The notes: a model not told the origin generated them from the sequence alone. Shown: positions 38,298 through 46,778, counted from the first letter of the stretch. The stretch is 64,000 nucleotides of DNA from Fulvivirga sp. M361 (GCF_007097395.1 NZ_VKDC01000005.1:186001-250000), one strand, 5' to 3'. Translations and numbers: made by a program.

Positions 38298-39416
38298 ATG
38301 AGCATTGTTTGTAAGGCAGCCATTGCCTATGGAGATGGTCAATATGGCATTGAAAAAATAGAGGTAGGTCAACCCAAGGAAGATGAGGTACTGGTAAAAG
38401 TGAAAGCAGCTGGCTTATGCCATACAGATCATGACTCCCTGACCTGGGGTAAGCCTGTGGTACTAGGGCATGAAGGTTCCGGGATAGTAGAGAAGGCAGG
38501 AAGTGAAGTAATCGGATTGGAAGAAGGTGATGCGGTTATTTTGAACTGGGCCACTCCATGTTACCAATGTCATCCATGTCAGCACGGGTATCAAAACCTC
38601 TGCCAAAATAATTCCCCGGTAGTAGCCGGTGCCAATGGTTTCACTCCGGGACATGCACATATAGAGGGTACTACCTGGAAGGGTGAATCAATCGAGCGAT
38701 CTTTCAATATTGGAACGCTTTCAGAGTATACACTGGTCAAAAGTTCTGCTCTGGTAAAAAATCACAGCAAAAAGCTTCCTTTTGATGCAGCAAGCATCCT
38801 CAGCTGCGGGGTGATGACAGGGTATGGTTCAGTAGTGAATTCCGCAAAGTTTATCACCGGATCATCAGCGGTAGTTTTAGGAACCGGAGGCGTGGGGTTG
38901 AGTGTGATCCAGGGGGCTAAAATATCGGGTGCCTCGATGATCATTGCCATTGATATTAATGAAAACAGGCTTAAGCTTGCTGCTCAATTTGGGGCCACTC
39001 ATACCATCCTGGCTGAAAAAGAGGATACAGGGTTGCTAAAGGCAGCCGAAAAGGTAAAACAACTCACAGGCGGTTTTGGCGCTGACTATGCTTTTGAATG
39101 CACCGCCGTCTCCACACTTGGAGCAGCACCCCTCGCCATGATCAGAAATGCCGGTACGGCTGTGCAGGTAAGTGGTATTGAAGAAGAGATCACCATCGAC
39201 ATGCGCTTGTTCGAATGGGACAAAACCTATATCAATCCTCTATACGGAAAATGCAACCCACAGGTAGATTTCCCAAAACTTGTCGACCTGTATGACCGGG
39301 GCCTTTTGAAACTGGAAGAAATGATCACGAGAACTTATCACCTGGACCAACTTCCCGATGCTTTCGAAGACATGTTATCAGGTAAAAACGCTAAAGGAGT
39401 GATTTCCTTTCCATAA
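38298..39416 (+). CDS. Zinc-dependent alcohol dehydrogenase, class III/formaldehyde-dehydrogenase-like
   Basis: 372 residues of the medium-chain dehydrogenase family. The catalytic zinc ligand Cys41 is in AAGLCHTDHDSL, the GHE of GHEGSGIVE is at 57-59, and the structural-zinc cysteines 88, 91, 94 and 102 (CYQCHPCQHGYQNLC) have normal spacing. The cofactor fold shows VLGTGGVGLSVIQGAKISGA, and IIAIDINENRLKLAAQFGA suggests NAD(H). LSCGVMTGYGSVVNSAKF closely follows the class III, mycothiol- and NDMA-dependent formaldehyde dehydrogenase pattern. It lies between an oxygenase and an esterase gene with gaps of two and one bases. It may oxidise an alcohol or thiol adduct of an aldehyde released by the oxygenase, which is inference. 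Confidence 0.92.
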   Translation: MSIVCKAAIAYGDGQYGIEKIEVGQPKEDEVLVKVKAAGLCHTDHDSLTWGKPVVLGHEGSGIVEKAGSEVIGLEEGDAVILNWATPCYQCHPCQHGYQNLCQNNSPVVAGANGFTPGHAHIEGTTWKGESIERSFNIGTLSEYTLVKSSALVKNHSKKLPFDAASILSCGVMTGYGSVVNSAKFITGSSAVVLGTGGVGLSVIQGAKISGASMIIAIDINENRLKLAAQFGATHTILAEKEDTGLLKAAEKVKQLTGGFGADYAFECTAVSTLGAAPLAMIRNAGTAVQVSGIEEEITIDMRLFEWDKTYINPLYGKCNPQVDFPKLVDLYDRGLLKLEEMITRTYHLDQLPDAFEDMLSGKNAKGVISFP

Positions 39417-39417
39417 G

Positions 39418-40226
39418 ATGAAACGATTTAGAACCACAGAAATATCCGATCCTAATTTCGAGAATGATAATCTGCGATTCATAACGGTTAAGACAGCCCA
39501 TTTAAAAGGGCGCGGTGACATATGTGTATTTGTACCTGACGTCCCGGATACAACTGATCTTCCTATTGTTATTTTACTGCATGGTGTCTATGGAAGCGCC
39601 TGGGTATGGTCACAAAAGGGAGGCGCCCATGTAACGGCTGCCAGCCTGATAGAAGAAAAAGAAATTAAGCCCATGATCCTTGCTATGCCATCGGACGGGC
39701 TTTGGGGGGATGGTTCCGCTTACCTTCCACATCACCAGTATGACTTCGAACAATGGATTGTTTCCGAGTACCGGATGCCATTATCGAAAATATACCGCAA
39801 GCCTCGTCCAACTCTCAACTTTTTATCTCCGGGCTTTCTATGGGCGGTTTCGGAGCGCTAAGGCTCGGTACAAAGTATAGTTCTCGTTTCAGCGGGATAT
39901 CCGCTCACTCGTCCATTACCTCCCCCGACCAGCTCCCTCTTTTTGTGGAAGAGCCATTGGAAGGGTATGAACAATCTTCAAAATCATCTGAAGATATCCT
40001 GGATAATATGTTGCGCAATAAAGGCTCCCTCCCTCCTATTCGATTTGACTGTGGCAAAGACGACCTCCTTATTGAACACAATCGTACTCTACATCAAAAA
40101 ATGAAAGATGAACAAATTCCACATTCCTATTTTGAGTTTCCAGGGAAACATGAATGGAGTTACTGGATTAAGCATCTTAAAGACACGTTACTTTTTTTCG
40201 ATCAAATACTACGTAAATCCACCTAA
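39418..40226 (+). pseudogene. Esterase-D/S-formylglutathione-hydrolase-like esterase, broken by one frameshift
   Basis: An alpha/beta-hydrolase esterase (PF00756-like) split into two frames. The first frame (39418 to about 39768) gives the N-terminal half: LPIVILLHGVYGSAWVW, PMILAMPSDGLWGDGSAYLP, YDFEQWIVSE. The second frame (from about 39768 to 40226) continues without loss: VPDAIIENIPQ, the nucleophile elbow GLSMGGFGALRLG, RFDCGKDDLLIEHNRTLHQ with the acid Asp, and FPGKHEWSYW with the catalytic His. The break is at GAGTACCGG (39766-39774), where one missing base, as in GAGGTACCG, would restore one protein of about 269 residues. Everything else is conserved, so the shift is either very recent or a sequencing error. 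The start is one base after the dehydrogenase stop. Confidence 0.85.
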
Positions 40227-40238
40227 TCCATCCAAGAA

Positions 40239-42758
40239 ATGAAGAAATTGATAGTTATTACCTGTTGCCTTGCCTTTTTACTTTCAGGATGTCAAAAACC
40301 TACTTCCAGGGAAGTTCAGGATTTCAACTTCGACTGGCGGTTCCACCTTGGAGAAGCGGTTGAAAAAGAAATGTTAAATCAGCCGGATAACTACTCATGG
40401 AAAGAGGTAAGACTTCCCCACGATTGGAGTAGCGAATCTTCGTTTACCCAAGTTGAAACGGGTTCATCTACCGGGTTCCTGCCCGCCGGAATAGGTTGGT
40501 ACAAGAAAGATTTTTCCATTTCTGAAGAGGATAAAGGCAAAGTAGTCTCCATAGAATTTGATGGCGTTTATAATAACGCCCAGGTATGGATCAATGGAAC
40601 TTCCCTTGGTGAACGCCCTTATGGTTACAGCAGCTTTAGTCATGATTTAACACCTTACCTCAACGTGGGAGACGTACAAAACACGCTTTTGGTAAAAGTA
40701 GACCACTCCAATTACCTGGATTCAAGGTGGTATACCGGGTCAGGAATATACCGTGATGTCAGACTGGTAAAAAGATCAAACGTTCATATACCTCAGTGGG
40801 GTGTCTTTGTTACTACTCCAAACATCAATGCTGAGCAAGCCTCCGTCGCGGTAACGATAGATTTGGCTAAGTACGACAATGGGCCGGCTGAAATAGCGCT
40901 TAAAGGAAGTATCTTTTCCCAGGGTGGAGCTCCGGTAACTTCCTTAGAGCAAAATGCCACCGTCGACAGTTCCGGAAAAGTCAGCCTGGAATTCACCATT
41001 AATGATCCCATACGCTGGGACATTTCCGCTCCTCATCTCTATACGTTGAAATTAGAGCTGATGCAAGACGGTCATGTGATCGATGAAGAAATCCAAACCT
41101 TCGGGATTAGGACCGCCCGATTTGATGCTGACAAAGGGTTCTTCCTCAATGAGAAAAATATAAAATTAAAGGGGGTGAACCTGCACCATGCAGCCGGAGC
41201 GGTAGGTTCAGCCGTACCTGTTGATGTATGGCGGCGGCGGTTTGAAAAACTGAAAAGTATCGGCTGTAATGCCATCCGGACAGCGCATAATCCTGTCGAC
41301 CCGAAATTCCTCGATCTTTGTGATGAAATGGGGTTTTTGGTCATTAATGAATTCTTTGATGAATGGAACATCCCTAAAGAAAAAAGCCTCCATAAACTGG
41401 GAGACAACCTGGCGCCGGATGAGGTGACCCATGGCTACAGTGAGCAATTTGACAAATGGGCAGAACGTGACCTGAAAGATTGTATGCGAAGAGATAGAAA
41501 CCATCCTTCTATTATCCTTTGGAGCATTGGCAATGAAATAGAATGGACACATCCCTATTACTCACAAGCTTATGAAGTGGTTAACGGAAAGCAGGAATAT
41601 TATCAATTCCAGCCCAGTTTTGACTCCATGAAAATAAAAAAGGCGTTGGATGAAATTACCGGAGGAAAAGACTCCCTTTTACAAATTGCTAAAAAACTCG
41701 TCAATTGGGTAAAAGAGATGGACACAACAAGACCTGTCACTGCCGGGAACGTATTGCCATCCGTTGGCCTGGCCAGCGGCTATGGTCAATCAGTCGATGT
41801 ACTGGGCTTCAACTACAGGGCCACAGAATACGACGGCGCACATGCCACCTATCCCGACCTGCTGATCTATGGTTCTGAAAATTGGGGGGCCTGGAGTGAA
41901 TGGAAAAATTGTATCGATCGTGATTTTGTAGCAGGTATATTCTGTTGGACAGGATTTGCCTATGCCGGCGAATCCGGCCCCTGGCCACTCAAAGGGCTTA
42001 ATATTTCTTTCTTTGACTTTGCCGGATTTAAAACTCCCAGAGGACATTTCTTTGAAACATTGTGGAAAGAAGAGCCTCATGTCTACATGGGCACCACTCC
42101 GGAAGACGAATCTGAGTTTAGCTATGATCCAAAAACCGGTTTTTCAGTGGAATACAAAGACGAATGGATCAGAAGATGGGCCTGGTATGATATCTACGAC
42201 AAGTGGCAATACGAAACCAAAGAAAACATCATCGTACAAGTTTATTCTAACTGTGAGGAAAATGAACTTTTCTTAAATGGAGAGAGTCTTGGCAGAAAAC
42301 CGCTTGTAGATTTTAAAGAAGATAACATTATCAAATGGATCGTACCTTATGAAGCCGGCACACTGAAGGTAGTGGGATATCAAAATGGAAAAGAGGTAGC
42401 TGACTATTCGCTAAGCACCACATCTGAAATTACCGATATCGACTTATCGGTAGACAAAACCGTTCTTAAGGCCAATCATTATGATGTGGTCCATGTAGAA
42501 GCAAGGCTCAGGGATAAAAATGGTGTTTTGGTCACACATGCCCCTACACTGGTCCACTTTGAAGTGGATGGTGACATGAGACTCTTAGGTATTGACAATG
42601 GATCAGCCTCCAATGTACAGAATTACAAAGCTTACCAATGTGAATCGCATAATGGAAAAGTGCTTTTAATGTTGCAGGCGAACGGTACAGCTGGTGAGGT
42701 GAAAATTATAGCTAAAGCGAATAGTATCCGCTCAGAAGTGACGCTTCAAATTGAGTAG
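40239..42758 (+). CDS. GH2-family beta-galactosidase-like lipoprotein
   Basis: 839 residues with lipobox LLSGC at about residue 18, so it is lipid-anchored in the cell envelope. The GH2 sandwich domain (RFHLGEAVEKEML, VRLPHDWSSES, GIGWYKKDFSIS, NNAQVWINGTSLGERPYGYS, SGIYRDVRLVK) leads into the barrel with KGVNLHHAAGAVG, IRTAHNP and the acid/base Glu in ILWSIGNEIEW. The likely nucleophile is the Glu of LLIYGSENWGAW. C-terminal beta domains follow (NELFLNGESLGRK). GH2 enzymes remove terminal beta-galactose and related sugars from oligosaccharides. It is the last gene of the AraC-linked operon, 12 bases after the esterase. Given the agarase-like GH16 13 kb away, an agar- or porphyran-type galactan is plausible but unproven. 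Confidence 0.9.
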   Translation: MKKLIVITCCLAFLLSGCQKPTSREVQDFNFDWRFHLGEAVEKEMLNQPDNYSWKEVRLPHDWSSESSFTQVETGSSTGFLPAGIGWYKKDFSISEEDKGKVVSIEFDGVYNNAQVWINGTSLGERPYGYSSFSHDLTPYLNVGDVQNTLLVKVDHSNYLDSRWYTGSGIYRDVRLVKRSNVHIPQWGVFVTTPNINAEQASVAVTIDLAKYDNGPAEIALKGSIFSQGGAPVTSLEQNATVDSSGKVSLEFTINDPIRWDISAPHLYTLKLELMQDGHVIDEEIQTFGIRTARFDADKGFFLNEKNIKLKGVNLHHAAGAVGSAVPVDVWRRRFEKLKSIGCNAIRTAHNPVDPKFLDLCDEMGFLVINEFFDEWNIPKEKSLHKLGDNLAPDEVTHGYSEQFDKWAERDLKDCMRRDRNHPSIILWSIGNEIEWTHPYYSQAYEVVNGKQEYYQFQPSFDSMKIKKALDEITGGKDSLLQIAKKLVNWVKEMDTTRPVTAGNVLPSVGLASGYGQSVDVLGFNYRATEYDGAHATYPDLLIYGSENWGAWSEWKNCIDRDFVAGIFCWTGFAYAGESGPWPLKGLNISFFDFAGFKTPRGHFFETLWKEEPHVYMGTTPEDESEFSYDPKTGFSVEYKDEWIRRWAWYDIYDKWQYETKENIIVQVYSNCEENELFLNGESLGRKPLVDFKEDNIIKWIVPYEAGTLKVVGYQNGKEVADYSLSTTSEITDIDLSVDKTVLKANHYDVVHVEARLRDKNGVLVTHAPTLVHFEVDGDMRLLGIDNGSASNVQNYKAYQCESHNGKVLLMLQANGTAGEVKIIAKANSIRSEVTLQIE

Positions 42759-43222
42759 TAGGTAATTAGATCGATATTTATACAGCTGTAACTATTTTTT
42801 GATCACAGTAGATCTTGAAAAGTGAGTTCGGCAGATTTGCCAGTAACACTGGTTATTACTTCAGCGGCATCCGAAGAAAGCATTAGCTCATGGGTTTAAC
42901 CTGAAACCATAGCTTTTCATTTTGGATTACTTAAATGTTTTTTGAAAAACTTAATGGTCAGGGTTCCGTTTTCTCCACTTCTCTTATTCTTTAGCCAGAC
43001 CATAGTATTACCCGATATTGGAAGAAAACAAATCACTCGATTTTACGTATAATAGTATAACTATATTAAGAGAAAGCAATACTATTGAATTAACATGACC
43101 TATTCATTCTATGATCTTAATTCTCCCAGTCAATTTAAAAATGAGACAGGGAAAGTGCTTGAGCGGGGATGAAAGGCAGTTAAAACATTTTTTAGATTTA
43201 ATATCTTTAAATTCTTAACACT
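42759..43222. other. Intergenic region with small coding-like fragments
   Basis: About 460 bases. On the minus strand a fragment between two stops (42917-43042) reads like a C-terminus, with ISGNTMVWLKNKRSGENG then TLTIKFFKKH, but the family is not recognised. On the plus strand an ATG at 43095 opens a 25-codon frame (MTYSFYDLNSPSQFKNE). Both may be debris. No clear terminator follows the GH2 gene. Confidence 0.35.
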
Positions 43223-43483
43223 ATGAACAGGTTATTTTCAAAAATGGTAGATAAATTTCATCGGATAGACCAGCTCATTCGTATGAAAGCAACCGGTCAA
43301 CCCAATGAACTGGCTCGAAAACTAAGCGTATCACCAAGTACCGTTTATGAATACATGGATGTTATGAAGAACGTCCTGGCTGCACCTGTAAGATATTGTA
43401 AAGTAAGACGTTCTTATGTCTATGATAAGAACGGCAAGTTGCATTTAGGCTTTAAGAATGAACAGTGGACTGCGAAACAATAA
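43223..43483 (+). CDS. Small helix-turn-helix DNA-binding protein
   Basis: 86 residues. Residues 10-50 form a winged-helix-type HTH (FHRIDQLIRMKATGQPNELA, KLSVSPSTVYEYMDVMK) of the HTH_11/DeoR-like kind, followed by a short basic strand region (RYCKVRRSYVYDKNGKLHLG). Stand-alone proteins of this size and type are common in Bacteroidota, often near mobile or variable loci; their targets are unknown. It is a single gene with no operon partner. A TATCTTTA element lies about 25 bases upstream, close to the -7 consensus. Confidence 0.75.
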   Translation: MNRLFSKMVDKFHRIDQLIRMKATGQPNELARKLSVSPSTVYEYMDVMKNVLAAPVRYCKVRRSYVYDKNGKLHLGFKNEQWTAKQ

Positions 43484-43586
43484 ATCGTTTTGAGGTATCA
43501 ACCATAAAGTAGTAATCTTACGTTAGCAACTTGGTTGATGTCTTATTTGATCTATTACCTCTTTGATAAAAGGCTCAATATTCAAT

Positions 43587-44333
43587 TTAATCTTCCAAAA
43601 ATGAGACCTTTCCGGTATCCATGTCGTAGACCGCTCCTAAAATCTCTATTTCACCATTATCGTGCATTTCCTTTAGGACAGCGCTTTTTTCCTTGGTCTG
43701 ACGCATATTGCTTCTGACATTACTTTCACAAACGAGATGGACAAATTCCGCATTCTTAGAAGTTCTTTCACCTGCATAATCCACCATTTCAACCGCCGGT
43801 TTAATTTTGCTTAGCATCGGAGTAATATTGCCCAGTTTTACATCATCTATTGCAGCTTTGACTGCTCCACAGTGTTCATGCCCCATGATCAAAATGAGCT
43901 TCGATCCAGAAACTTTACAAGCAAATTCCATACTTCCCAATATGTCCTCATTCACAAAATTACCTGCCACTCTCGCAACAAAAATATCGCCTATCCCTCT
44001 GTCAAAAACATCCTCTACAGGCACTCGACTATCTACACATGACAGAACAATAGCTTTGGGATACTGAGCGTGTGTACTTCGTCTTACTTGTTCCGAATGG
44101 TCTCTTGCCGTTAGATCGTTATTCATAAAGCGTTGGTTGCCTTCTTTAAAAAGACTAATAACCTCGTCAGGTGTTAACCTGGCCTGCTCTTCTTCCGTAA
44201 GAACTTTTTCTACCAACGGTTCGATATCAGAAGGTACTGTAAATGTGGTCTCTGCCGACTTATCTGAGCTGTTGCCCTGGTTATTACAAGCAACGAGGTT
44301 TGCCGCTATGCACAAAAAAAGAATTGCTTTCAT
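43587..44333 (-). CDS. Beta-class carbonic anhydrase, lipoprotein
   Basis: 248 residues. The beta-carbonic anhydrase zinc site is complete: LSCVDSRVPVEDVF (Cys and Asp-Arg pair, near residue 98) and MGHEHCGAVKAAI (His and Cys, near 150). The enzyme interconverts CO2 and bicarbonate. A lipoprotein signal (MKAILFLCIAANLVACNN, lipobox LVAC) and a 60-residue spacer place it in the envelope, unlike the better-known cytoplasmic enzymes. It stands alone, with a decayed gene upstream. Confidence 0.93.
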   Translation of the reverse strand: MKAILFLCIAANLVACNNQGNSSDKSAETTFTVPSDIEPLVEKVLTEEEQARLTPDEVISLFKEGNQRFMNNDLTARDHSEQVRRSTHAQYPKAIVLSCVDSRVPVEDVFDRGIGDIFVARVAGNFVNEDILGSMEFACKVSGSKLILIMGHEHCGAVKAAIDDVKLGNITPMLSKIKPAVEMVDYAGERTSKNAEFVHLVCESNVRSNMRQTKEKSAVLKEMHDNGEIEILGAVYDMDTGKVSFLED

Positions 44334-44404
44334 ACCGTTAAGTCAAAGGTTGATAAATGCGATAAGATTGATTTGATCATGGTTACTATTAGGTAAAAAT
44401 TGGT

Positions 44405-44533
44405 TCATGTAGCCGTTTCCAGCCTTACGTTCTTATTGGTTTTATACCCAAATGCACTATCTAACCGGTTCCGGTCAAAGACTTTATCCCTTGTATTTAG
44501 GAATATTTCATTGTACGAAGACAAGTCAAGCAT
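44405..44533 (-). pseudogene. C-terminal remnant of a DUF2490-type outer-membrane protein
   Basis: In the gap between the carbonic anhydrase and the small lipoprotein, the minus strand encodes a 42-residue stretch including YNEIFLNTRDKVFDRNRL and GYKTNKNVRLET, ending at TGA (44405-44407). This strongly resembles the last strands of DUF2490 barrel proteins of Bacteroidota (NEIF, FDxNR, GY then LRLE). No N-terminal part is present, so it is a decayed remnant. The match is from memory of the family and should be checked by profile search. Confidence 0.45.
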
Positions 44534-44554
44534 CTTGGTTAAATGCACCTGTAA

Positions 44555-44818
44555 CTAATTACTTAAAATAGAGTCCAGTACTGAAGATCTACTTTCAATG
44601 ATAGAATCCAGCATATTTATTTTCTTCATCTCTTTATTAATGATGGAATCCAGTCGTTCTACCCTATTCATTTCAAAATTGATCAATGAGTCCGCCTTTT
44701 CGACCTTATCGTTGAGTAACTTCCATTTTTCATCTGCTTGTTCTCTCATCTCTGAACAACTTATGAGTCCAATGGCGCAAATGGTAAGAAGCATAAGTAA
44801 GCGGGTTTGTTGTTTCAT
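44555..44818 (-). CDS. Small coiled-coil lipoprotein
   Basis: The ATG at 44818 is chosen because it gives a proper lipoprotein signal, MKQQTRLLMLLTICAIGLISC, with lipobox LISC; an ATG 30 bases further upstream would add ten residues that do not fit a signal peptide. The mature part of about 66 residues is a continuous heptad helix with repeated LDSII units (VEKADSLINFEMNRVERLDS, KINMLDSIIESR, LDSILSN). It resembles in form short murein-lipoprotein-like coiled coils, but no family is recognised. No operon partner is seen. Confidence 0.6.
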   Translation of the reverse strand: MKQQTRLLMLLTICAIGLISCSEMREQADEKWKLLNDKVEKADSLINFEMNRVERLDSIINKEMKKINMLDSIIESRSSVLDSILSN

Positions 44819-44848
44819 TATTGCTTGGTTTAATGTTTGACAATTCAT

Positions 44849-45253
44849 AGTTGAACAGACCTATAGAACATATTTTAGTGAAACCTGCCCCTAACGGTAG
44901 GTGCAAGATCTTCGTGAAACTGATAAAGTAAATAATTCGGGCTTTGACTCATGAAAGAGAAATTGAGAAAACCGGAAATGATTAATGTCAATGTCATTTT
45001 CATTGTCACAAGACTTTTTTAAACCTTACTTTGTCAGTTCTGCTACAAGGATAGTCTGCGTTACTCGTATTATACCGGAGTGACGGTCGTTTACCTATTA
45101 TCGGTCAAAAAAGATGTTTATGGCAGGAACAGGCCCAAGGGCCCAACATAAGCCAGGACGCTGTACTTATGAGGTGGAAGCATTAAAAGAAAACTTACAG
45201 AACATCAACCGATTGTTAAATACGATCTGTCATGTTTATTGAAAACACCACTC
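44849..45253. other. Intergenic region, one weak small ORF
   Basis: About 400 bases. A plus-strand frame from ATG 45114 to TGA 45242 gives 42 residues (including RCTYEVEALKENLQNINRLL) with no recognised relatives. The rest shows no coding signal. The promoter of the small lipoprotein gene should lie at the left end. Confidence 0.35.
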
Positions 45254-45284
45254 ACAATCATCCATTCACTGAATGAATGATTGT
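45254..45284 (-). terminator. Long palindrome behind the VOC gene, possible terminator
   Basis: A 31-base near-perfect palindrome (arms ACAATCATCCATTCA and TGAATGAATGATTGT around one central C, one mismatched pair) begins 27 bases after the VOC gene stop. It can form a long stem on either strand. There is no strong T-tract directly after it on the minus strand, so a terminator or RNA-stabilising role is likely but not certain; a protein-binding site is also possible. Confidence 0.45.
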
Positions 45285-45310
45285 AACATTTGATTTTAGG
45301 GATCAACTGG

Positions 45311-45697
45311 CTAACCGAACCTCTCAACCGTTATGATGTATCCATTATTATCCTTCATGGAGAATTGTGTCGCACCGCATGGCGTTAGATGTGGATGATC
45401 CAGCAATTCACATGCCTCTGATACTTTATTATAAAAACCGGTCAAATCCTCCACCTGTAAGCATATGGCTATGCTGCCACCAATGGGGTGATCTTTCATG
45501 AAATCCACCTCTTTTTTTAACCGCTGTTCCTCTTTGAAGGAAACATAGAAACCCTTCATCTCCAATTTAGCCCAATACATCTTACCCTCCTCTTCCTCAC
45601 TCACGAGCAGTTCAAAACCCAATGTGCTTTGATAAAATTCAACGGTCTCCGCCACATCCCGGACTATCAGTTCAATGGCTATTTGATTGACTTTCAT
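45311..45697 (-). CDS. VOC-superfamily (glyoxalase-like) protein
   Basis: About 128 residues from the ATG at 45697 (KVNQIAIELIVRDVAETVEF). An upstream ATG at 45718 would add seven residues but lies inside a hairpin, and the VOC fold normally begins at the chosen Met. Two beta-alpha-beta modules are visible: IAIELIVRDVAETVEFYQST then LGFEL, and GGSIAICLQVEDLTGFYNKV then YIITVERFG. VOC proteins include glyoxalases, dioxygenases and antibiotic-binding proteins; metal ligands are not clear enough here to choose. A perfect inverted repeat overlaps the start region. Confidence 0.85.
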   Translation of the reverse strand: MKVNQIAIELIVRDVAETVEFYQSTLGFELLVSEEEEGKMYWAKLEMKGFYVSFKEEQRLKKEVDFMKDHPIGGSIAICLQVEDLTGFYNKVSEACELLDHPHLTPCGATQFSMKDNNGYIITVERFG

Positions 45698-45731
45698 TTT
45701 CCGTAAGTTTTGCATCACAACTTACGGAAAA
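45697..45731 (-). promoter_or_regulatory. Perfect 13-base inverted repeat at the VOC gene start
   Basis: Arms TTTTCCGTAAGTT (45697-45709) and AACTTACGGAAAA (45719-45731) are exact reverse complements around a 9-base spacer. The repeat covers the leader just before the VOC ATG at 45697. It could be an operator, or a hairpin that controls translation by covering the ribosome-binding region. Confidence 0.55.
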
Positions 45732-45758
45732 ACGAAGGAATGCGGAAGGCTGACACGC

Positions 45759-46685
45759 TTATTTCATCCCTATATCCGGTACTTTATTATTTTCAATATC
45801 CCACCCTGCCCGTTTTGCACCTGCCTGGTAAGCACTCTCTAAAAACTGAAGCAATACCTCTTTTGGGTCATCCGCTTTTCTAATATCATTATACATCAGC
45901 AAAGCCATAGGGCTACCATTGCTATCTATCCATTGCGCCGCTTCAGGCTGCAGGGGCTCCCGGTCGATTCCCTCCGGAGAAGGGAAAGTATAAGAGTAAA
46001 AGGCAGGTGAACGCACCTCTTTATCTCCAGCCCAAAACCCAAAACTGATCACCTCATGAGAATAGGCGTCCCGGTCTGCGATACTACCCGCCGTCATTTC
46101 CGGGCCTTTTTTGCCGGAAAACCGTGTAACTGCCAAATCCATATGATGCCAGTACAGATGTACCGGACATGTTTTGCTGTAGGACCTGCCACTGAACTCT
46201 TTGAACACCTGGTCTACCTGGATGAGTACTTGCCAGAAACGGTGTACATATTCCTTATCATAGCTGTGATATTCCGTACACTGATCAAAAGGGACCGTAT
46301 CCGACAGATCATAGGGTACTGCTTTGATCTCAACCTCGATGGAAAGATCAACCAGGGCATCCTGCAATTGTTTGTAAAAACCTGCAACAGACAAACCGTC
46401 CTCCAGGTTGAACGTTCGCATCTCTCCTTTGCTGGTATGTATCTGCAACTCGTGATGAATGAAATCAAACTGAATTTCAAAGGTAAACGCATCATACGAT
46501 ATGGCATTGGTAGTCAACCCCCTACTATTGACATACAGTGTGATATACCACCAATGGTTCTTTCTCGGCATCAATGCCAGCCTGATCTTGCCTATGATCT
46601 GGATGTAGCGGTGTAACGTTTCCTTGGTAGTTTCCCAAGCTTCAAGTGGTAGCTCCGGAAATAAGTCTGTTCCTTTATTATTCAT
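45759..46685 (-). CDS. DUF5996 family protein
   Basis: 308 residues, cytoplasmic. The sequence has the pattern of DUF5996 proteins: LPLEAWETTKETLHRYIQII, RLALMPRKNHWWYITLYVN, then TFEIQFDFIHHELQI and, in the second half, CPVHLYWHHMDLAVTRFSGK then SHEVISFGFWAGD. The role of the family is not known. It lies 61 bases upstream of the VOC gene's leader hairpin on the same strand and could be co-transcribed with it. Confidence 0.85.
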   Translation of the reverse strand: MNNKGTDLFPELPLEAWETTKETLHRYIQIIGKIRLALMPRKNHWWYITLYVNSRGLTTNAISYDAFTFEIQFDFIHHELQIHTSKGEMRTFNLEDGLSVAGFYKQLQDALVDLSIEVEIKAVPYDLSDTVPFDQCTEYHSYDKEYVHRFWQVLIQVDQVFKEFSGRSYSKTCPVHLYWHHMDLAVTRFSGKKGPEMTAGSIADRDAYSHEVISFGFWAGDKEVRSPAFYSYTFPSPEGIDREPLQPEAAQWIDSNGSPMALLMYNDIRKADDPKEVLLQFLESAYQAGAKRAGWDIENNKVPDIGMK

Positions 46686-46778
46686 GGTTGTTTTGCTGGT
46701 TTTCTTTTATTACCTAATGAATACTATCGGTTTTTGTTCCCGGTTTAAGAATTAGCTTTGATTTAAAAGGCGTAAAAT

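Noticed and set aside
42770-42800. TACAGCTGTA palindrome followed by T-rich bases as terminator of the GH2 operon
   Set aside because: The palindrome leaves no loop and the T-run is several bases away, so a stable terminator hairpin is unlikely.
46056-46616. Plus-strand frame of 186 codons
   Set aside because: It is antisense to the DUF5996 gene and shows no recognisable domain.
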